Part shown: in pieces, positions 17,971 through 27,167 of the stretch
How positions within the stretch are numbered: the first letter of the stretch is position 1
Layout of the letters: each line of letters starts with the position of its first letter
DNA from: Nitrospirota bacterium
GTDB lineage: Bacteria > Nitrospirota > Thermodesulfovibrionia > Thermodesulfovibrionales > SM23-35
Reading direction: 5' to 3'
Length of the DNA stretch: 64,000 nucleotides
Assembly (NCBI GenBank): GCA_040754395.1
Contig: JBFMCL010000001.1
Coordinates: forward strand, 103,634-167,633
Notes under the pieces: generated by a model
Told to the model about the DNA's origin: nothing
The model's database searches: none
The model's input: the letters and a program-made list of their open reading frames with translations, nothing else
Program-made: the position numbers and the translations under genes

Positions 17971-18851
17971 TGTTGGCCAAACGCATCATACCGTGTCTTG
18001 ATGTAAAGGATGGCCGTGTGGTGAAGGGGGTCAGTTTCGTCAACCTCCGCGATGCAGGTGATCCGGTCGAGAATGCAAAATTTTATGATGATCAGGGTGC
18101 GGATGAGCTGATATTTCTCGATATTACCGCGTCGCATGAAAAAAGAGAAATCATCCTCGAAGTTGTCAGGAAAACCGCAGAGGATGTATTTATGCCACTT
18201 ACCGTCGGAGGAGGCATCAAGACGCTCGATGACATCAGGGCCCTCCTGAATGCAGGATGTGACAAGGTGTCAATCAACACAACAGCGGTGAAGGACCCGC
18301 ATTTTATCAGCAGGGCTGCGGAAAAGTTCGGAAGCCAGTGTATCGTTGTCGCAATTGACGCAAAAAGGGCAGGTGCTGATTTCTCTGACGCAACCGGTGA
18401 AGACTGGTTTTCCGATCCTTCCCTTCAGGAAGTCTGTCTCGGTCCGGCCGCCTCCCCCCCCGTCGTCTCTGTGCTTTCTGGAAAAGGGGAAACGAACGGA
18501 TTGACATGGGCCATCTCCACGCACGGCGGAAGAATGATGAAGATGATCGACGCAGTGAAATGGGCAAAGAAAATGGAAGAACTCGGTGCCGGGGAGATCA
18601 TGCTGACGAGTATGGACAAGGATGGCACAAAGGACGGATATGATATCGAACTCACCCGTGCTATTTCCGAATCAGTGTCTATCCCGGTAATCGCTTCGGG
18701 CGGGGCAGGCAATCTTGAACATCTCTACGAGGCGCTGGCCGAAGGAAAGGCAGATGCGGTACTTGCTGCATCCATTTTTCATTACAGGGAATATACGATA
18801 AGAGAAGCAAAGGAATTTCTGCGTGCAAGGCGAGTTCCTGTGAGGCTGTAA
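17970..18851 (+). CDS. hisF: Imidazole glycerol phosphate synthase cyclase HisF, with internal insertion
   Basis: Cyclase subunit that, with HisH, makes imidazole-glycerol phosphate and AICAR. Catalytic aspartates D11 (CLDVKDG) and D130 (AIDAKR) are both present, as are GGGIK and ASGGAGN. At 293 residues it is about 40 longer than the usual ~253. The excess lies at residues about 135-178 (18372-18505), between AIDAKR and STHGGR, where other HisFs have only a few residues. The insert is in frame and includes an eight-C run in the DNA. Start chosen at the ATG whose first base is the last base of the hisA stop (TGATG); the GTG one codon earlier is also open. hisH is not in the window. Confidence 0.94.
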   Translation: MLAKRIIPCLDVKDGRVVKGVSFVNLRDAGDPVENAKFYDDQGADELIFLDITASHEKREIILEVVRKTAEDVFMPLTVGGGIKTLDDIRALLNAGCDKVSINTTAVKDPHFISRAAEKFGSQCIVVAIDAKRAGADFSDATGEDWFSDPSLQEVCLGPAASPPVVSVLSGKGETNGLTWAISTHGGRMMKMIDAVKWAKKMEELGAGEIMLTSMDKDGTKDGYDIELTRAISESVSIPVIASGGAGNLEHLYEALAEGKADAVLAASIFHYREYTIREAKEFLRARRVPVRL

Positions 18852-18858
18852 CGCTCTC

Positions 18859-19860
18859 TTATGAGATGCGCAGTCTTTCAAGGGTCTCCCTGCCCGCCGG
18901 AGAGACTTTCATCCTGACCGTCATCCCCTCCTTCGTGATTGTCACTTCCACCTCAGGGAGATGTTTTGCATCAGAGTATCGTGCGCAAATGCCTGCCGCA
19001 GTCTTCAGGGCCTCATCGGAAAGCTTTCCGGTCACCAGAGTTGTCGGACTTCCGGCTGCCTCTACTTTCATAATACAGTCGTGATCTGACGATAAAGACT
19101 CAATGACGGAGTTTTCGGTCGCATCCCGTCCGACAATGATTTTGCATTCAGGGGAGAACCTGAAATGTCGCCCTGTCCTCAGGAGGTCAATCTCTCTCCT
19201 TGCAGGAAAAGGCGAATGCAGCAGCAAATCTCTGAGTTTTCGGGCATAGTTCTGCTCCGTGAGAAGACAGCCGCCGGCGGGTGCCGGATAATCCGTAAGG
19301 CCGAACTCCTCTGCAAGCGCCATCTGCGGCTTTCTCGACCGGCCGCTGAAACCGTAAAGCTTTTCTCTGTCAACTACCCCCCTTGCCTCCGGCAGGGTGA
19401 TTTTCAGAAGATGCGCACTGAGCGGCCTCATCACAAGACCGGGAACCCCTGCCTCTTTGTCGATATGATACAGTATTTCCTTTCTCTGGCTCATCGGCCT
19501 CTGGCCGAGCACCTCGCCGGTGACGATAAAATCCGCTTCCACCTCAGCGAGGAGTTCTTTCGCCTCTCTGAGCATAAGGATCCTGCAGTCGATACACGGG
19601 TTCATGTTCTTTCCATACCCGTGCGACGGGTTCCTGACCATCTCGATAAACTGCTCACCTAAACGGCATGTCCTGACATGAAAATCATATTTCGCTGCAA
19701 CTGCCGATGGGTCTCTCAGCGGCGAGGCTCCATCAGAGACCGCGCAGTCAAACGGTGTCAGAAATTTTATCGCTTCTATCCCGATCCCCTGTCTTCGCAT
19801 GATCAGTATCGCAAGGGTACTGTCGAGGCCACCTGAGAGTAATGCGATTGCTTTTCCCAT
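18859..19860 (-). CDS. PP-loop ATPase of tRNA-thiolation type (ThiI/MnmA-like) with C-terminal DUF814-like region
   Basis: 333 residues. The N-terminal PP-loop LLSGGLDSTLA (about 7-17) binds ATP for adenylation. A conserved CIDC near residue 93 and a CLL in GGCLLTE (about 197) could carry persulfide chemistry, as in tRNA 2- or 4-thiouridine synthases. The C-terminal part, with RTGRHFRFSPECKIIVGRDA, looks like the DUF814/NFACT-R domain that co-occurs with this ATPase type. There is no THUMP domain, so it is not a standard ThiI. Function as a sulfur-transfer RNA-modifying enzyme is inferred. Convergent with hisF, seven bases between stops. Confidence 0.78.
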   Translation of the reverse strand: MGKAIALLSGGLDSTLAILIMRRQGIGIEAIKFLTPFDCAVSDGASPLRDPSAVAAKYDFHVRTCRLGEQFIEMVRNPSHGYGKNMNPCIDCRILMLREAKELLAEVEADFIVTGEVLGQRPMSQRKEILYHIDKEAGVPGLVMRPLSAHLLKITLPEARGVVDREKLYGFSGRSRKPQMALAEEFGLTDYPAPAGGCLLTEQNYARKLRDLLLHSPFPARREIDLLRTGRHFRFSPECKIIVGRDATENSVIESLSSDHDCIMKVEAAGSPTTLVTGKLSDEALKTAAGICARYSDAKHLPEVEVTITKEGMTVRMKVSPAGRETLERLRIS

Positions 19861-19896
19861 AATAAATTATTAATTAATGAATCGGACGAGAAAGCG

Positions 19897-20892
19897 TCAG
19901 GCGAAAGAAGATTCTCTGACCTGCAACCCCTGATAGGTTTTCAATGAGCTTTTCAACTGATCCGGAGTGACTACTGCTGTTCCGACTTCACCAACCACTA
20001 TCCCGGCTGCATGATTTGCGATGACTGCAGATTCTTCCATGCTCGCGCCTGCTGAATACGCAAGAGTAAATGTTGCGATGACAGTATCTCCGGCACCCGT
20101 GACATCGAATACATTCTTTGCTGCGGTAGGGATATGGACTGCCCTGTCCTTCTGAAAAAGACTCATGCCATGCTCGCCCCGTGTAATCAGTACCGCGCCG
20201 CATCCGAGTTTTTTCAGGAGTGCCTTCCCTGCCTTTATCAGGGACTTTTCATCCCTGATCTCTATGCCCGAGGCACTGGACGCCTCATGCAGGTTCGGCG
20301 TGACGAGAGACACTTTCCGATAGCAGTGGAAATGGCCGATCTTCGGGTCGACCGCGACAAAGATTTTTTCCGGCTTCGCCCTTTTCAGCACTGCCTTGAC
20401 AAGTTCAGCCGAAACCACCCCCTTTTTGTAGTCAGAGACAATTACTGCATCATGCAGAGGAATTTCCCTCTGCAGATATTCCATGAGATTATTGAGGAGT
20501 TTTCCCTCTACCCTGTTTTTGTCCTCCCTGTCGAACCTCACAACCTGCTGGCTGTGCGCAATGACCCGCGTTTTCATTGTCGTGGGCCGTGAGCCGTACA
20601 ACACGCCCTCACTCCTCAATCCTCGTTCTGCAAGCATACCGCTGAGGATTTCACCGCCCCGGTCACGACCTGCCACACCCGCTACGGTTGCGTGGCCACC
20701 GAGTGAGGCGATATTATGCGCCACGTTTGCTGCCCCGCCAAGGAGATAATTTTCACTGGTTACCTCCACAATCGGCACCGGCGCCTCCGGGGATATCCTG
20801 CTGACCCTTCCCCAGATATACCGGTCAAGGATCAGGTCTCCGATAACCAGTATCTTCCTGTTTTGTATCCCGCTAAGGATTCTGCTGTACAT
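19897..20892 (-). CDS. rfaE1: D-glycero-beta-D-manno-heptose-7-phosphate kinase (HldE domain I)
   Basis: PfkB-family sugar kinase that makes heptose-1,7-bisphosphate for the LPS inner core. The carbohydrate-binding start is KILVIGDLILDRYIWG; GGAANVAHNIASLGG follows; the catalytic C-terminal motif is DVTGAGDTVIATF. Only the kinase half of the bifunctional HldE is present, so the adenylyltransferase (RfaE2) must be a separate gene. I start it at ATG 20892 (MYSRILSG), with GGGAG immediately upstream; the frame is open to 20979, adding residues without domain content. It links functionally to the LPS-core genes at both ends of the window. Confidence 0.92.
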   Translation of the reverse strand: MYSRILSGIQNRKILVIGDLILDRYIWGRVSRISPEAPVPIVEVTSENYLLGGAANVAHNIASLGGHATVAGVAGRDRGGEILSGMLAERGLRSEGVLYGSRPTTMKTRVIAHSQQVVRFDREDKNRVEGKLLNNLMEYLQREIPLHDAVIVSDYKKGVVSAELVKAVLKRAKPEKIFVAVDPKIGHFHCYRKVSLVTPNLHEASSASGIEIRDEKSLIKAGKALLKKLGCGAVLITRGEHGMSLFQKDRAVHIPTAAKNVFDVTGAGDTVIATFTLAYSAGASMEESAVIANHAAGIVVGEVGTAVVTPDQLKSSLKTYQGLQVRESSFA

Positions 20893-21145
20893 ACTCCCTT
20901 TCGTTACGCTCACTGCATACGAAAATCTTTCCCGGATTTGCAGTTCGGCAAATGGCGGCACTGATTGACAGCATGTCATTTCTCATATTCGTCCGGTGAG
21001 AAGTCCCGAATCCGAAAGATTCCGAACATTTCCGGGACAGCACCTTGCACATGCCCTATCCGCCATGTTTACCATACAATTTCATGAATGACACTGCGGG
21101 GTAAAAGCAAAATTCAGTTTATCAGAAAAGAATCGGAAAAGACAA

Positions 21146-21174
21146 TAAAAAGGGCGGGTCTGCACGACCCGCCC
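21146..21174 (-). terminator. Rho-independent terminator of the outer-membrane porin gene
   Basis: Perfect nine-pair GC hairpin (GGGCGGGTC/GACCCGCCC at 21152-21160 and 21166-21174, five-base loop) followed on the minus strand by TTTTTATTG. It stands 28 bases after the porin stop. Confidence 0.92.
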
Positions 21175-21201
21175 CTGTCAAACAGCTACATGACGCAATG
21201 A

Positions 21202-22614
21202 TTAGAAAGTAAGCGATAATCCGTGAACTGCCATTGTGGTGGTCTTTTCACTGATGTCAAATGCGTCCTGGTAAAAATCGTTCGGCTTGAATACACCGGC
21301 TTCGATGAAGTAGGTGAGGTTCTTGGCAAGCTTGTAGGATATCTTGGTGTCAATTTCCCAGCCGATATTCTTGTTTACGCTCTCGCCTGTTTCAGCTTCC
21401 CAGAGATCGGTCTTTGATGCCCTGAGGAGGTACCCGTCGAGCGAGATGCTGAGCTCTTTGAGCGGCTTAATATCAAAGCCGAGGTTGTAAAACGTGGTGT
21501 TGGCAATTCCGGTGCCAAGCTCGTTTCCGGTGAGCACCTGGTTGTGTGCTGCGGTTTTGATCAGGCGCTCATAAATAGATGTGTAATGGGCAAACCTTGC
21601 GACCGGTCCGGTCCCGTCACCAGGAGTTGTTACCACAGTCTGGAACTCTTTGATGTCGTTGTCTTCAGCATCACTGTCACCACTACCATAGGCAAAAGAT
21701 GCCCTGATATTGACCGGGTCGAGCATATAGCCGAGCTTCGCGATCGCGCCCCATCCCTTGAATTTCATATCTTCTTCGGTCGTCATTTTGATCTTGCCGA
21801 ACTGGAAATCAGCCTCTGCTGCATAGCTCAGACCTGCAATTTTACCATTGCCATGCACTGCAAAGTTGTAAATATTGAGTTCTTCAGGATCTTCGCCTGC
21901 GACATCGCTCTTCACCCAGGTGAAATGCATGCCAAGGGTATTGTCCTTGTCAAGCATGTAGGAACCGACAATACCGTATGCATCAAGGTCATCGGAGTGG
22001 CTGATCGTGCCGGGAGATACAGAACCTTCGTTCAGCTTCAGAGTGTGGAGTACGAGATGAAGTTCTTTCATCGGGTCTACCCACACGAGGATCCCGTCTG
22101 TACCGAACCTTGAAGTGTCGAACCAGATTTTCTCACCAAGGGTAATAAGGGTATGGCCGAGTTTTACACCGGCTGGCATGCCAAGAAGGCCTGAACCGGT
22201 ATACTGCATCCATGCCTGACGGATAACGACCCTTGAATTCGGTTTTGAATCCAGGGAGCCCCAGTAATACACGCCACTGGTGTCTGAGGTATCGCCTGCC
22301 GCAGTTTCGAGTTCCACATATGCCTGAACGTTGTCGGTGATTTTTGCATCAACCATCAAGTATACGTTAGTAAAATAAATCGCCTCAGAATTTGATTCAA
22401 CCGGGAGGAGATAATCGCCTGAGTCTGTCTCAACTATGCCTACATTGTGGTCGTACCATCCCCTTGAGATGATTTTACCGCCCAGGGTAATCTTAGAACC
22501 GCCCGCGGAGATTACTGTCTCCTGGGGCTGATCCGGTTCATGGATCGCATAGGCAGTAACAGACAAGCTTAAAATAAAGATTACTCCAAGTAATACTGCC
22601 AGATATTTTCTCAC
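21202..22614 (-). CDS. Outer-membrane porin-like beta-barrel protein
   Basis: 470 residues. Signal peptide (residues 1 to about 23, cleavage after AYA), then alternating hydrophobic/polar strands throughout and a terminal phenylalanine (HGLSLTF), as the Bam machinery prefers. Segments such as GGKIISRGWYD and RQAWMQYTG resemble alginate-export or phosphate-type porins; I cannot assign the substrate. GTG start with AAGGAGGG eight bases upstream. It has its own strong promoter (22861-22832), a leader of about 210 bases and a strong terminator, which suggests an abundant single-gene transcript. Confidence 0.82.
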   Translation of the reverse strand: MRKYLAVLLGVIFILSLSVTAYAIHEPDQPQETVISAGGSKITLGGKIISRGWYDHNVGIVETDSGDYLLPVESNSEAIYFTNVYLMVDAKITDNVQAYVELETAAGDTSDTSGVYYWGSLDSKPNSRVVIRQAWMQYTGSGLLGMPAGVKLGHTLITLGEKIWFDTSRFGTDGILVWVDPMKELHLVLHTLKLNEGSVSPGTISHSDDLDAYGIVGSYMLDKDNTLGMHFTWVKSDVAGEDPEELNIYNFAVHGNGKIAGLSYAAEADFQFGKIKMTTEEDMKFKGWGAIAKLGYMLDPVNIRASFAYGSGDSDAEDNDIKEFQTVVTTPGDGTGPVARFAHYTSIYERLIKTAAHNQVLTGNELGTGIANTTFYNLGFDIKPLKELSISLDGYLLRASKTDLWEAETGESVNKNIGWEIDTKISYKLAKNLTYFIEAGVFKPNDFYQDAFDISEKTTTMAVHGLSLTF

Positions 22615-23139
22615 TTGTTAACCCTCCTTAATTTAGATTGCAGAGTTTTTAATCCTCTTCATTCTATCGCCGCCAATGACGGCCTTACTCTGTATATCTT
22701 CTCTGAAATTATGATAACTCGATTTATCACCTCCTCTTCAAATAGTTGGGGCCTTCACCGAAGGCCGTCTGCCATCTGAATGCTCTTCTATGCTTCCTAA
22801 CGTCTTTTTTTTTCAAAATAAATCTGCAAAATTTATATCATTACTCGCACAAATTTGTCAAGAAATTTCTCTCACTCCCTGACAGGTTTGTCAAGCTTTT
22901 CCGGAAATAAAAGCAAGAAAGAGGCCAGATGTTTCATGCCATTCAGGGGCGCCGCAGCAACGTTACAATATATTGAAATCATTAGAAAAAAGTATTTGCT
23001 CAAGAAAATAAGCATCTGCATGTATGCATACATGCGATCAGACGGTTCTGTATCCTTTTTACCACAGGTGTGTAGATTATATGTCTCATCAAAAACCCTT
23101 GTTCTGCCAGCAGAAAAAATGGATATGCTACAATGATAA
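22615..23139. other. Intergenic region: porin leader and divergent starts
   Basis: 525 bases without a long gene. The minus-strand leader of the porin (about 22825-22615) contains a GGCCTTC/GAAGGCC hairpin (about 22749-22766) and, just after it, AGAGGAGGTGATAAATC, a near-complete complement of the 16S 3' end about 110 bases before the real start. It contains tiny open frames, including a 23-codon GTG frame, that I do not call as genes. The segment 22870-23100 shows two TTGACA-like boxes facing left and otherwise nothing I recognise. The DUF401 gene starts at its right end. Confidence 0.6.
22832..22861 (-). promoter_or_regulatory. Sigma-70 promoter of the porin gene
   Basis: Minus strand TTGACA (22861-22856), 18-base spacer, TATAAA (22837-22832). 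Transcription would start near 22825, giving a leader of about 210 bases. A second TTGACA-like hexamer lies about 30 bases further upstream. Confidence 0.75.
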
Positions 23140-24330
23140 ATGCAGGATTTACTAAAGATATCCCTTATCTTTGCGCTCATACTGATACTGCTGAGAAAAA
23201 AAATCCACATTGGTCTCGTTATGCTCATTGCCTCTGCCGGACTGTTTCTGTTTTACCGTATGCCATTCGCCTCGATAGGTGAAACAGTGCAGCAGGCTAT
23301 CCTCAGTCCAGTTACAATCAAATTGCTCCTTGCCCTGTCGTTCATCAGGATTTTCGAGATGATCCTCAGGGAGCATGCCGTACTTGCGGATATGATGAAT
23401 GCCGTGAAAGCACTATTCAGGAACAGAAAGATCGTTACCGTTTCGATGCCTCTGCTGATAGGGCTTATGCCTTCAGTAGGAGGAGCGTATTTTTCCGCCC
23501 CGATGGTTGCAGAAACAACGAGTGACATCAGCATAAGCCCCGAGGAAAAAGGATTCATCAACTACTGGTTCCGACATCCATGGGAATTTATCCTTCCGTT
23601 GTATCCCGGGATACTCCTTGCGTCAGCCATATCCAGAATAGAGTTGTACGACCTCATTACCGTCAACCTCATTTACGCAGTACTCATGCTCATCACCGGC
23701 TTTGTCTTTTCAATGCACGGGATGAAGGGTTCGGTTGAAGCGGCAGAACATGCACCAGGAAAAAACCTGTGGAGTTTCCTGCCGTTCGTTGCTGTCCTGC
23801 TGCTTGTGGTGGCATTCCGCATTGAGCTGCATTATGCCCTAATAGCTGTTGTCCTGCTGTTGCTCATCTTTTACCGTTACAGTCTGAAGGCTATGTTTGC
23901 GGCTTTCAGACACGGGTTCTCTGCTGACGTCATCTTCCTGATAATCGGGGTGATGTTGTTCAAGGAAGCGATGGAGCATTCAGGCGCTGTCATCAACCTG
24001 AGCAGGTTCTTCCTCAATGAGGGGATTCCTGTAATGCCGATTCTGTTTCTCCTTCCTTTTATTACCGGGATACTTACCGGCATAACAGTTGGTTTTGTGG
24101 GTGGAACCTTTCCCCTCTTAATAAGCATTGCGGGACATGCTTCGGCCGGTGCAATATCTTTTGCATTCGTATCCGGATTTCTGGGCGTCCTTCTCTCTCC
24201 CGTGCATATCTGCCTTGTGCTGACAAGGGAATATTTCAAGGCCGATCTGTGGGGAATGTACAGGCTGATGATTCCGGGATGCATCGTGATTTTCGCAAGC
24301 GCCGTTCTGGCATACCTCATACTGCAGTAA
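23140..24330 (+). CDS. DUF401 family membrane protein
   Basis: 396 residues with about eleven hydrophobic helices. The motif LIGLMPSVGGAYFSAPMV near residue 110 and the C-terminal GFVGGTFPLLIS and SPVHICLVLTREYF are typical of DUF401, a family within the ion-transporter-like superfamily (related to GntP/TRAP-type permeases). The substrate is unknown. The ATG at 23140 has no Shine-Dalgarno; a TACAAT (23129-23134) lies only five bases upstream, so a leaderless transcript is possible. Confidence 0.85.
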   Translation: MQDLLKISLIFALILILLRKKIHIGLVMLIASAGLFLFYRMPFASIGETVQQAILSPVTIKLLLALSFIRIFEMILREHAVLADMMNAVKALFRNRKIVTVSMPLLIGLMPSVGGAYFSAPMVAETTSDISISPEEKGFINYWFRHPWEFILPLYPGILLASAISRIELYDLITVNLIYAVLMLITGFVFSMHGMKGSVEAAEHAPGKNLWSFLPFVAVLLLVVAFRIELHYALIAVVLLLLIFYRYSLKAMFAAFRHGFSADVIFLIIGVMLFKEAMEHSGAVINLSRFFLNEGIPVMPILFLLPFITGILTGITVGFVGGTFPLLISIAGHASAGAISFAFVSGFLGVLLSPVHICLVLTREYFKADLWGMYRLMIPGCIVIFASAVLAYLILQ

Positions 24331-24374
24331 AGAAAAAAAAGGAACCCGTATCCGGCTATCCTGATGCGGGTTCC
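24331..24374 (-). terminator. Rho-independent terminator between convergent genes
   Basis: Hairpin with arms GGAACCCG (24341-24348) and CGGGTTCC (24367-24374). On the minus strand it is followed by eight T residues, so it mainly terminates the outer-membrane gene at 24420-25355; it could also slow transcripts of the DUF401 gene. Confidence 0.85.
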
Positions 24375-24419
24375 TTCAGCAAAACAACTGATTAATTCCC
24401 GTGCCCGTTCCTTCCCAGA

Positions 24420-25355
24420 TTAAAAGGCATACACCAGTTTAAACCAGACTTTGTCGCCTTCCGGCTTGTTCTCGACACTCATCTCTTTCTGATACTTGAG
24501 GTTCAGGGTCACATTCTTGTGGTCATACTTGATCGACGGACCGACAGCGAACACCTGCCCTTTGAAGCCGCCCGGGACCTCGTCTCCGTCAATTTCATCA
24601 TCGGTGATCTGTTTGTAGTAATACCCGCTCAGACCAATTCCCCATGAATCAAACTTATACCCGACGAGATAGTCAAAATGGAATTCCTGCCCGGATTTGT
24701 AATCAGTGTCACTGTTTTCCGTATTGAAGTCATACATGAACTTGCTTGATACCTCGAACCCGCCGTCACTGACATAGGTAAAGGCAATGATTGGTTCAAA
24801 CGTCCAGTAATTCCTTCCGACATTTGCCAGGTCCTTTTTGTCGAACTTCCCGGTCGGGATATAGACATCAACTCCTGTGGCGGCATGGAAGTTCTTTGAA
24901 TGCCAGGAGAGAATAAACGGGTTCACAATAATGTCTCCGAGGCTGAACTGGTCATCGCTTGTTCCCATCATTTCAACATCCATATACACGAGCGGAACAA
25001 ACACATGCATTCCCCAGAAACCGCCGAGGATCTGATGTTTGGTGACATGGATCAGGCGGAAGGTATTGGCGACAACACTCAGATCGAAATCCGGGTCCGG
25101 GCCGTCCTCGACCTTGAACTTGTCGGCAGAATAATACGTGAGATAGTTCAGGAAATAGGTGCCGGGAGGAGGAACAGCTCCGGCCATAAAACACTCGGCC
25201 CCGTTTGGATAGGCGCCACCGCCAAATTCAGTGGCGGATACGTCTTTCTGCGTCATGAGCAGGACACAGAAAGCTGAAAACACGATGCACAGCACTGTCA
25301 GATATTTTCTGAATTCCTGAGAAAAGATTGCTTTGCTTGCGAATGATCGTTTCAT
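24420..25355 (-). CDS. Outer-membrane protein, Phenol_MetA_deg/SphA-like family
   Basis: About 311-residue secreted beta-barrel protein: hydrophobic export segment at about residues 17-36 (VLCIVFSAFCVLL, cleavage near VSA), then GGGAYPNGAECFMAGAVPPPGTY, a typical opening of the MetA-pathway/SphA-like family. Long alternating strands and the terminal aromatic (KLVYAF) follow. Members of this family are found near pathways for hydrophobic compounds, but transport is not demonstrated here. ATG 25355 chosen because AAAGGAGG precedes it by five bases; the frame is open to a GTG at 25424. No operon partner. Confidence 0.8.
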   Translation of the reverse strand: MKRSFASKAIFSQEFRKYLTVLCIVFSAFCVLLMTQKDVSATEFGGGAYPNGAECFMAGAVPPPGTYFLNYLTYYSADKFKVEDGPDPDFDLSVVANTFRLIHVTKHQILGGFWGMHVFVPLVYMDVEMMGTSDDQFSLGDIIVNPFILSWHSKNFHAATGVDVYIPTGKFDKKDLANVGRNYWTFEPIIAFTYVSDGGFEVSSKFMYDFNTENSDTDYKSGQEFHFDYLVGYKFDSWGIGLSGYYYKQITDDEIDGDEVPGGFKGQVFAVGPSIKYDHKNVTLNLKYQKEMSVENKPEGDKVWFKLVYAF

Positions 25356-25636
25356 TATGCCTCCTTTGATTTTGTTCCAGAAAACCGCCTCTCTCCGGTA
25401 CGTATACTTTCCTGAGATCTTCACCTCCCTCCCCTTTGAGGGGCTTGAATTGTCTGAATATTTTTCAAGGAAGGTAACATAGATTATCCGGAACGGTCTA
25501 ATAAGATTAATTAATAAATTTATAACATAAGATATAAGAAGAGGTTTTGCAGATACTGCGGACTGCGGGTTTCGTGCAGATATATCCTGCGGAAAACGAT
25601 AAGGAGAGGCAACAGGAGAGACAGAAAGATTTTTCG

Positions 25637-27082
25637 CTATCCCTTGATCACACCGAGAGGCCTGAGCCTTACAACTTTTCTGGAAATGCCTGCATTATGG
25701 ACAACATCCACGACATTCGAGATGTCCTTGTACGCCTCCGACATCTCCTCTGCGAGTGTTTCACGACCGGCGGCCCTGACAATTATCCCCTTGTCTTCCA
25801 TTTCCCTCCAGATCGCGCGTCCTTTTGCCTTTTTTATCGCCTGGTGCCTCGACATAACTCTGCCCGCCCCGTGGCAGGTCGAACCGAACGTCTCCTGCAT
25901 CGCCTTCTCGGTGCCAAGGAGCACATATGATGCTCTTCCCATATCACCCGGTATCAGTACCGGCTGGCCCGTGGCCTTATAGATTGCGGGTAATTCAGGG
26001 TGGCCGGGAGGGAATGCTCTCGTAGCACCCTTTCTGTGGACAATCAGTTTCATGGGTTTTCCGCTTACGGTATGTTCCTCTATTTTTGCGATATTGTGTG
26101 CAACATCATACACGAGTCCCATCCCGAGCTGTCTCGGAGAAAGACTGAATACCCGGGAAAACGTCTCCCTTGCCCAGTGCATGATACACTGTCTGTTTGC
26201 CCAGGCATAGTTTGCCGCAGCTCGCATTGCCGCAAGATAATCCTTTGCCTCGGGACTTTCAAACGGAGCGCATGCAAGTTCCTTGTCAGGCAGTGTTATG
26301 CGGTATTTGCCCGCAGCCCTCTCCATCACCTCGAGAAAGTCCGTACAGACCTGATGACCGAAACCACGCGAGCCCGTGTGAATCATTACAGTAACCTGAT
26401 CCCTGAAAAAACCGAGGCTGCCAGCCGCTTCTTCATCATAGATCTCATCGACGTACTGTATTTCGAGGAAATGATTTCCTGATCCCAGGGTCCCCTGCTG
26501 TGCCCTGCCCCGCTCATATGCCTTTTTGCTGATCAGGGAGGGGTCCGCTCCATCAATGCATCCGTTTGATTCTGTCTTTTCGAGGTCTCCGGCATCTCCA
26601 AACCCCTGTTCAACAGCCCAGCGAGCGCCTTTCCGCAGTATCTTTTTTTCGTCTTCCGCATTGAGCCGCACCTTGCCTTTTGAGCCGACACCTGACGGAA
26701 TCTCATTGTACAGGACACTTATAAGGTCTTTCATCTTCGGCAGGACATCTTCCTTATTGAGGCTGCTTCGCAACAGGCGAACCCCGCAGTTGATATCGTA
26801 TCCGACGCCACCCGGCGAGACGATTCCTTCCTTCAGATCAAATGCTGCAACCCCGCCGATCGCAAACCCGTAGCCGGTATGGACATCAGGCATCGCCATT
26901 GATGCCCCGACAATCCCGGGCAGCATTGAGACGTTCGCAACCTGGTCTACCGACTGGACTTCCAGTTCCTTCTCAAGAACATCATCGACGTAGATGATTC
27001 CCTTAACCCGCATTCCCTGCCGGTAGTCAACCGGAATCTCTATCCTTGTACCGTCTATTCTCCTCAGTTTCTCAAAAGACAT
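25637..27082 (-). CDS. rtcB: RNA-splicing ligase RtcB
   Basis: 481-residue GTP- and Mn-dependent ligase joining RNA 2',3'-cyclic phosphate (or 3'-phosphate) and 5'-OH ends; roles in tRNA and rRNA repair. Metal-binding and catalytic motifs: GGVGYDINCGVRLL, GTLGSGNHFLEIQ, IHTGSRGFGHQV, and the HGAGRVMSR loop near the guanylation histidine. Start taken at ATG 27082 (MSFEKLRR) with AGGGA upstream; the frame is open to 27148. The archease that activates RtcB lies 2.1 kb away (29217-29663), beyond a PAS-GGDEF gene. Confidence 0.95.
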   Translation of the reverse strand: MSFEKLRRIDGTRIEIPVDYRQGMRVKGIIYVDDVLEKELEVQSVDQVANVSMLPGIVGASMAMPDVHTGYGFAIGGVAAFDLKEGIVSPGGVGYDINCGVRLLRSSLNKEDVLPKMKDLISVLYNEIPSGVGSKGKVRLNAEDEKKILRKGARWAVEQGFGDAGDLEKTESNGCIDGADPSLISKKAYERGRAQQGTLGSGNHFLEIQYVDEIYDEEAAGSLGFFRDQVTVMIHTGSRGFGHQVCTDFLEVMERAAGKYRITLPDKELACAPFESPEAKDYLAAMRAAANYAWANRQCIMHWARETFSRVFSLSPRQLGMGLVYDVAHNIAKIEEHTVSGKPMKLIVHRKGATRAFPPGHPELPAIYKATGQPVLIPGDMGRASYVLLGTEKAMQETFGSTCHGAGRVMSRHQAIKKAKGRAIWREMEDKGIIVRAAGRETLAEEMSEAYKDISNVVDVVHNAGISRKVVRLRPLGVIKG

Positions 27083-27167
27083 GGGGTCCCTTTCTGAAAA
27101 TTCAGGAATTCCTTGTGGTTGTAATAATTCATTTTTTATTATATACATTAATCATGAGAAAAGGCAT

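Noticed and set aside
22680-22750. Leader ORF of 23 codons in the porin leader
   Set aside because: The GTG directly follows AGGAG with no spacing and the product is not recognisable; kept as a note in the region entry only.
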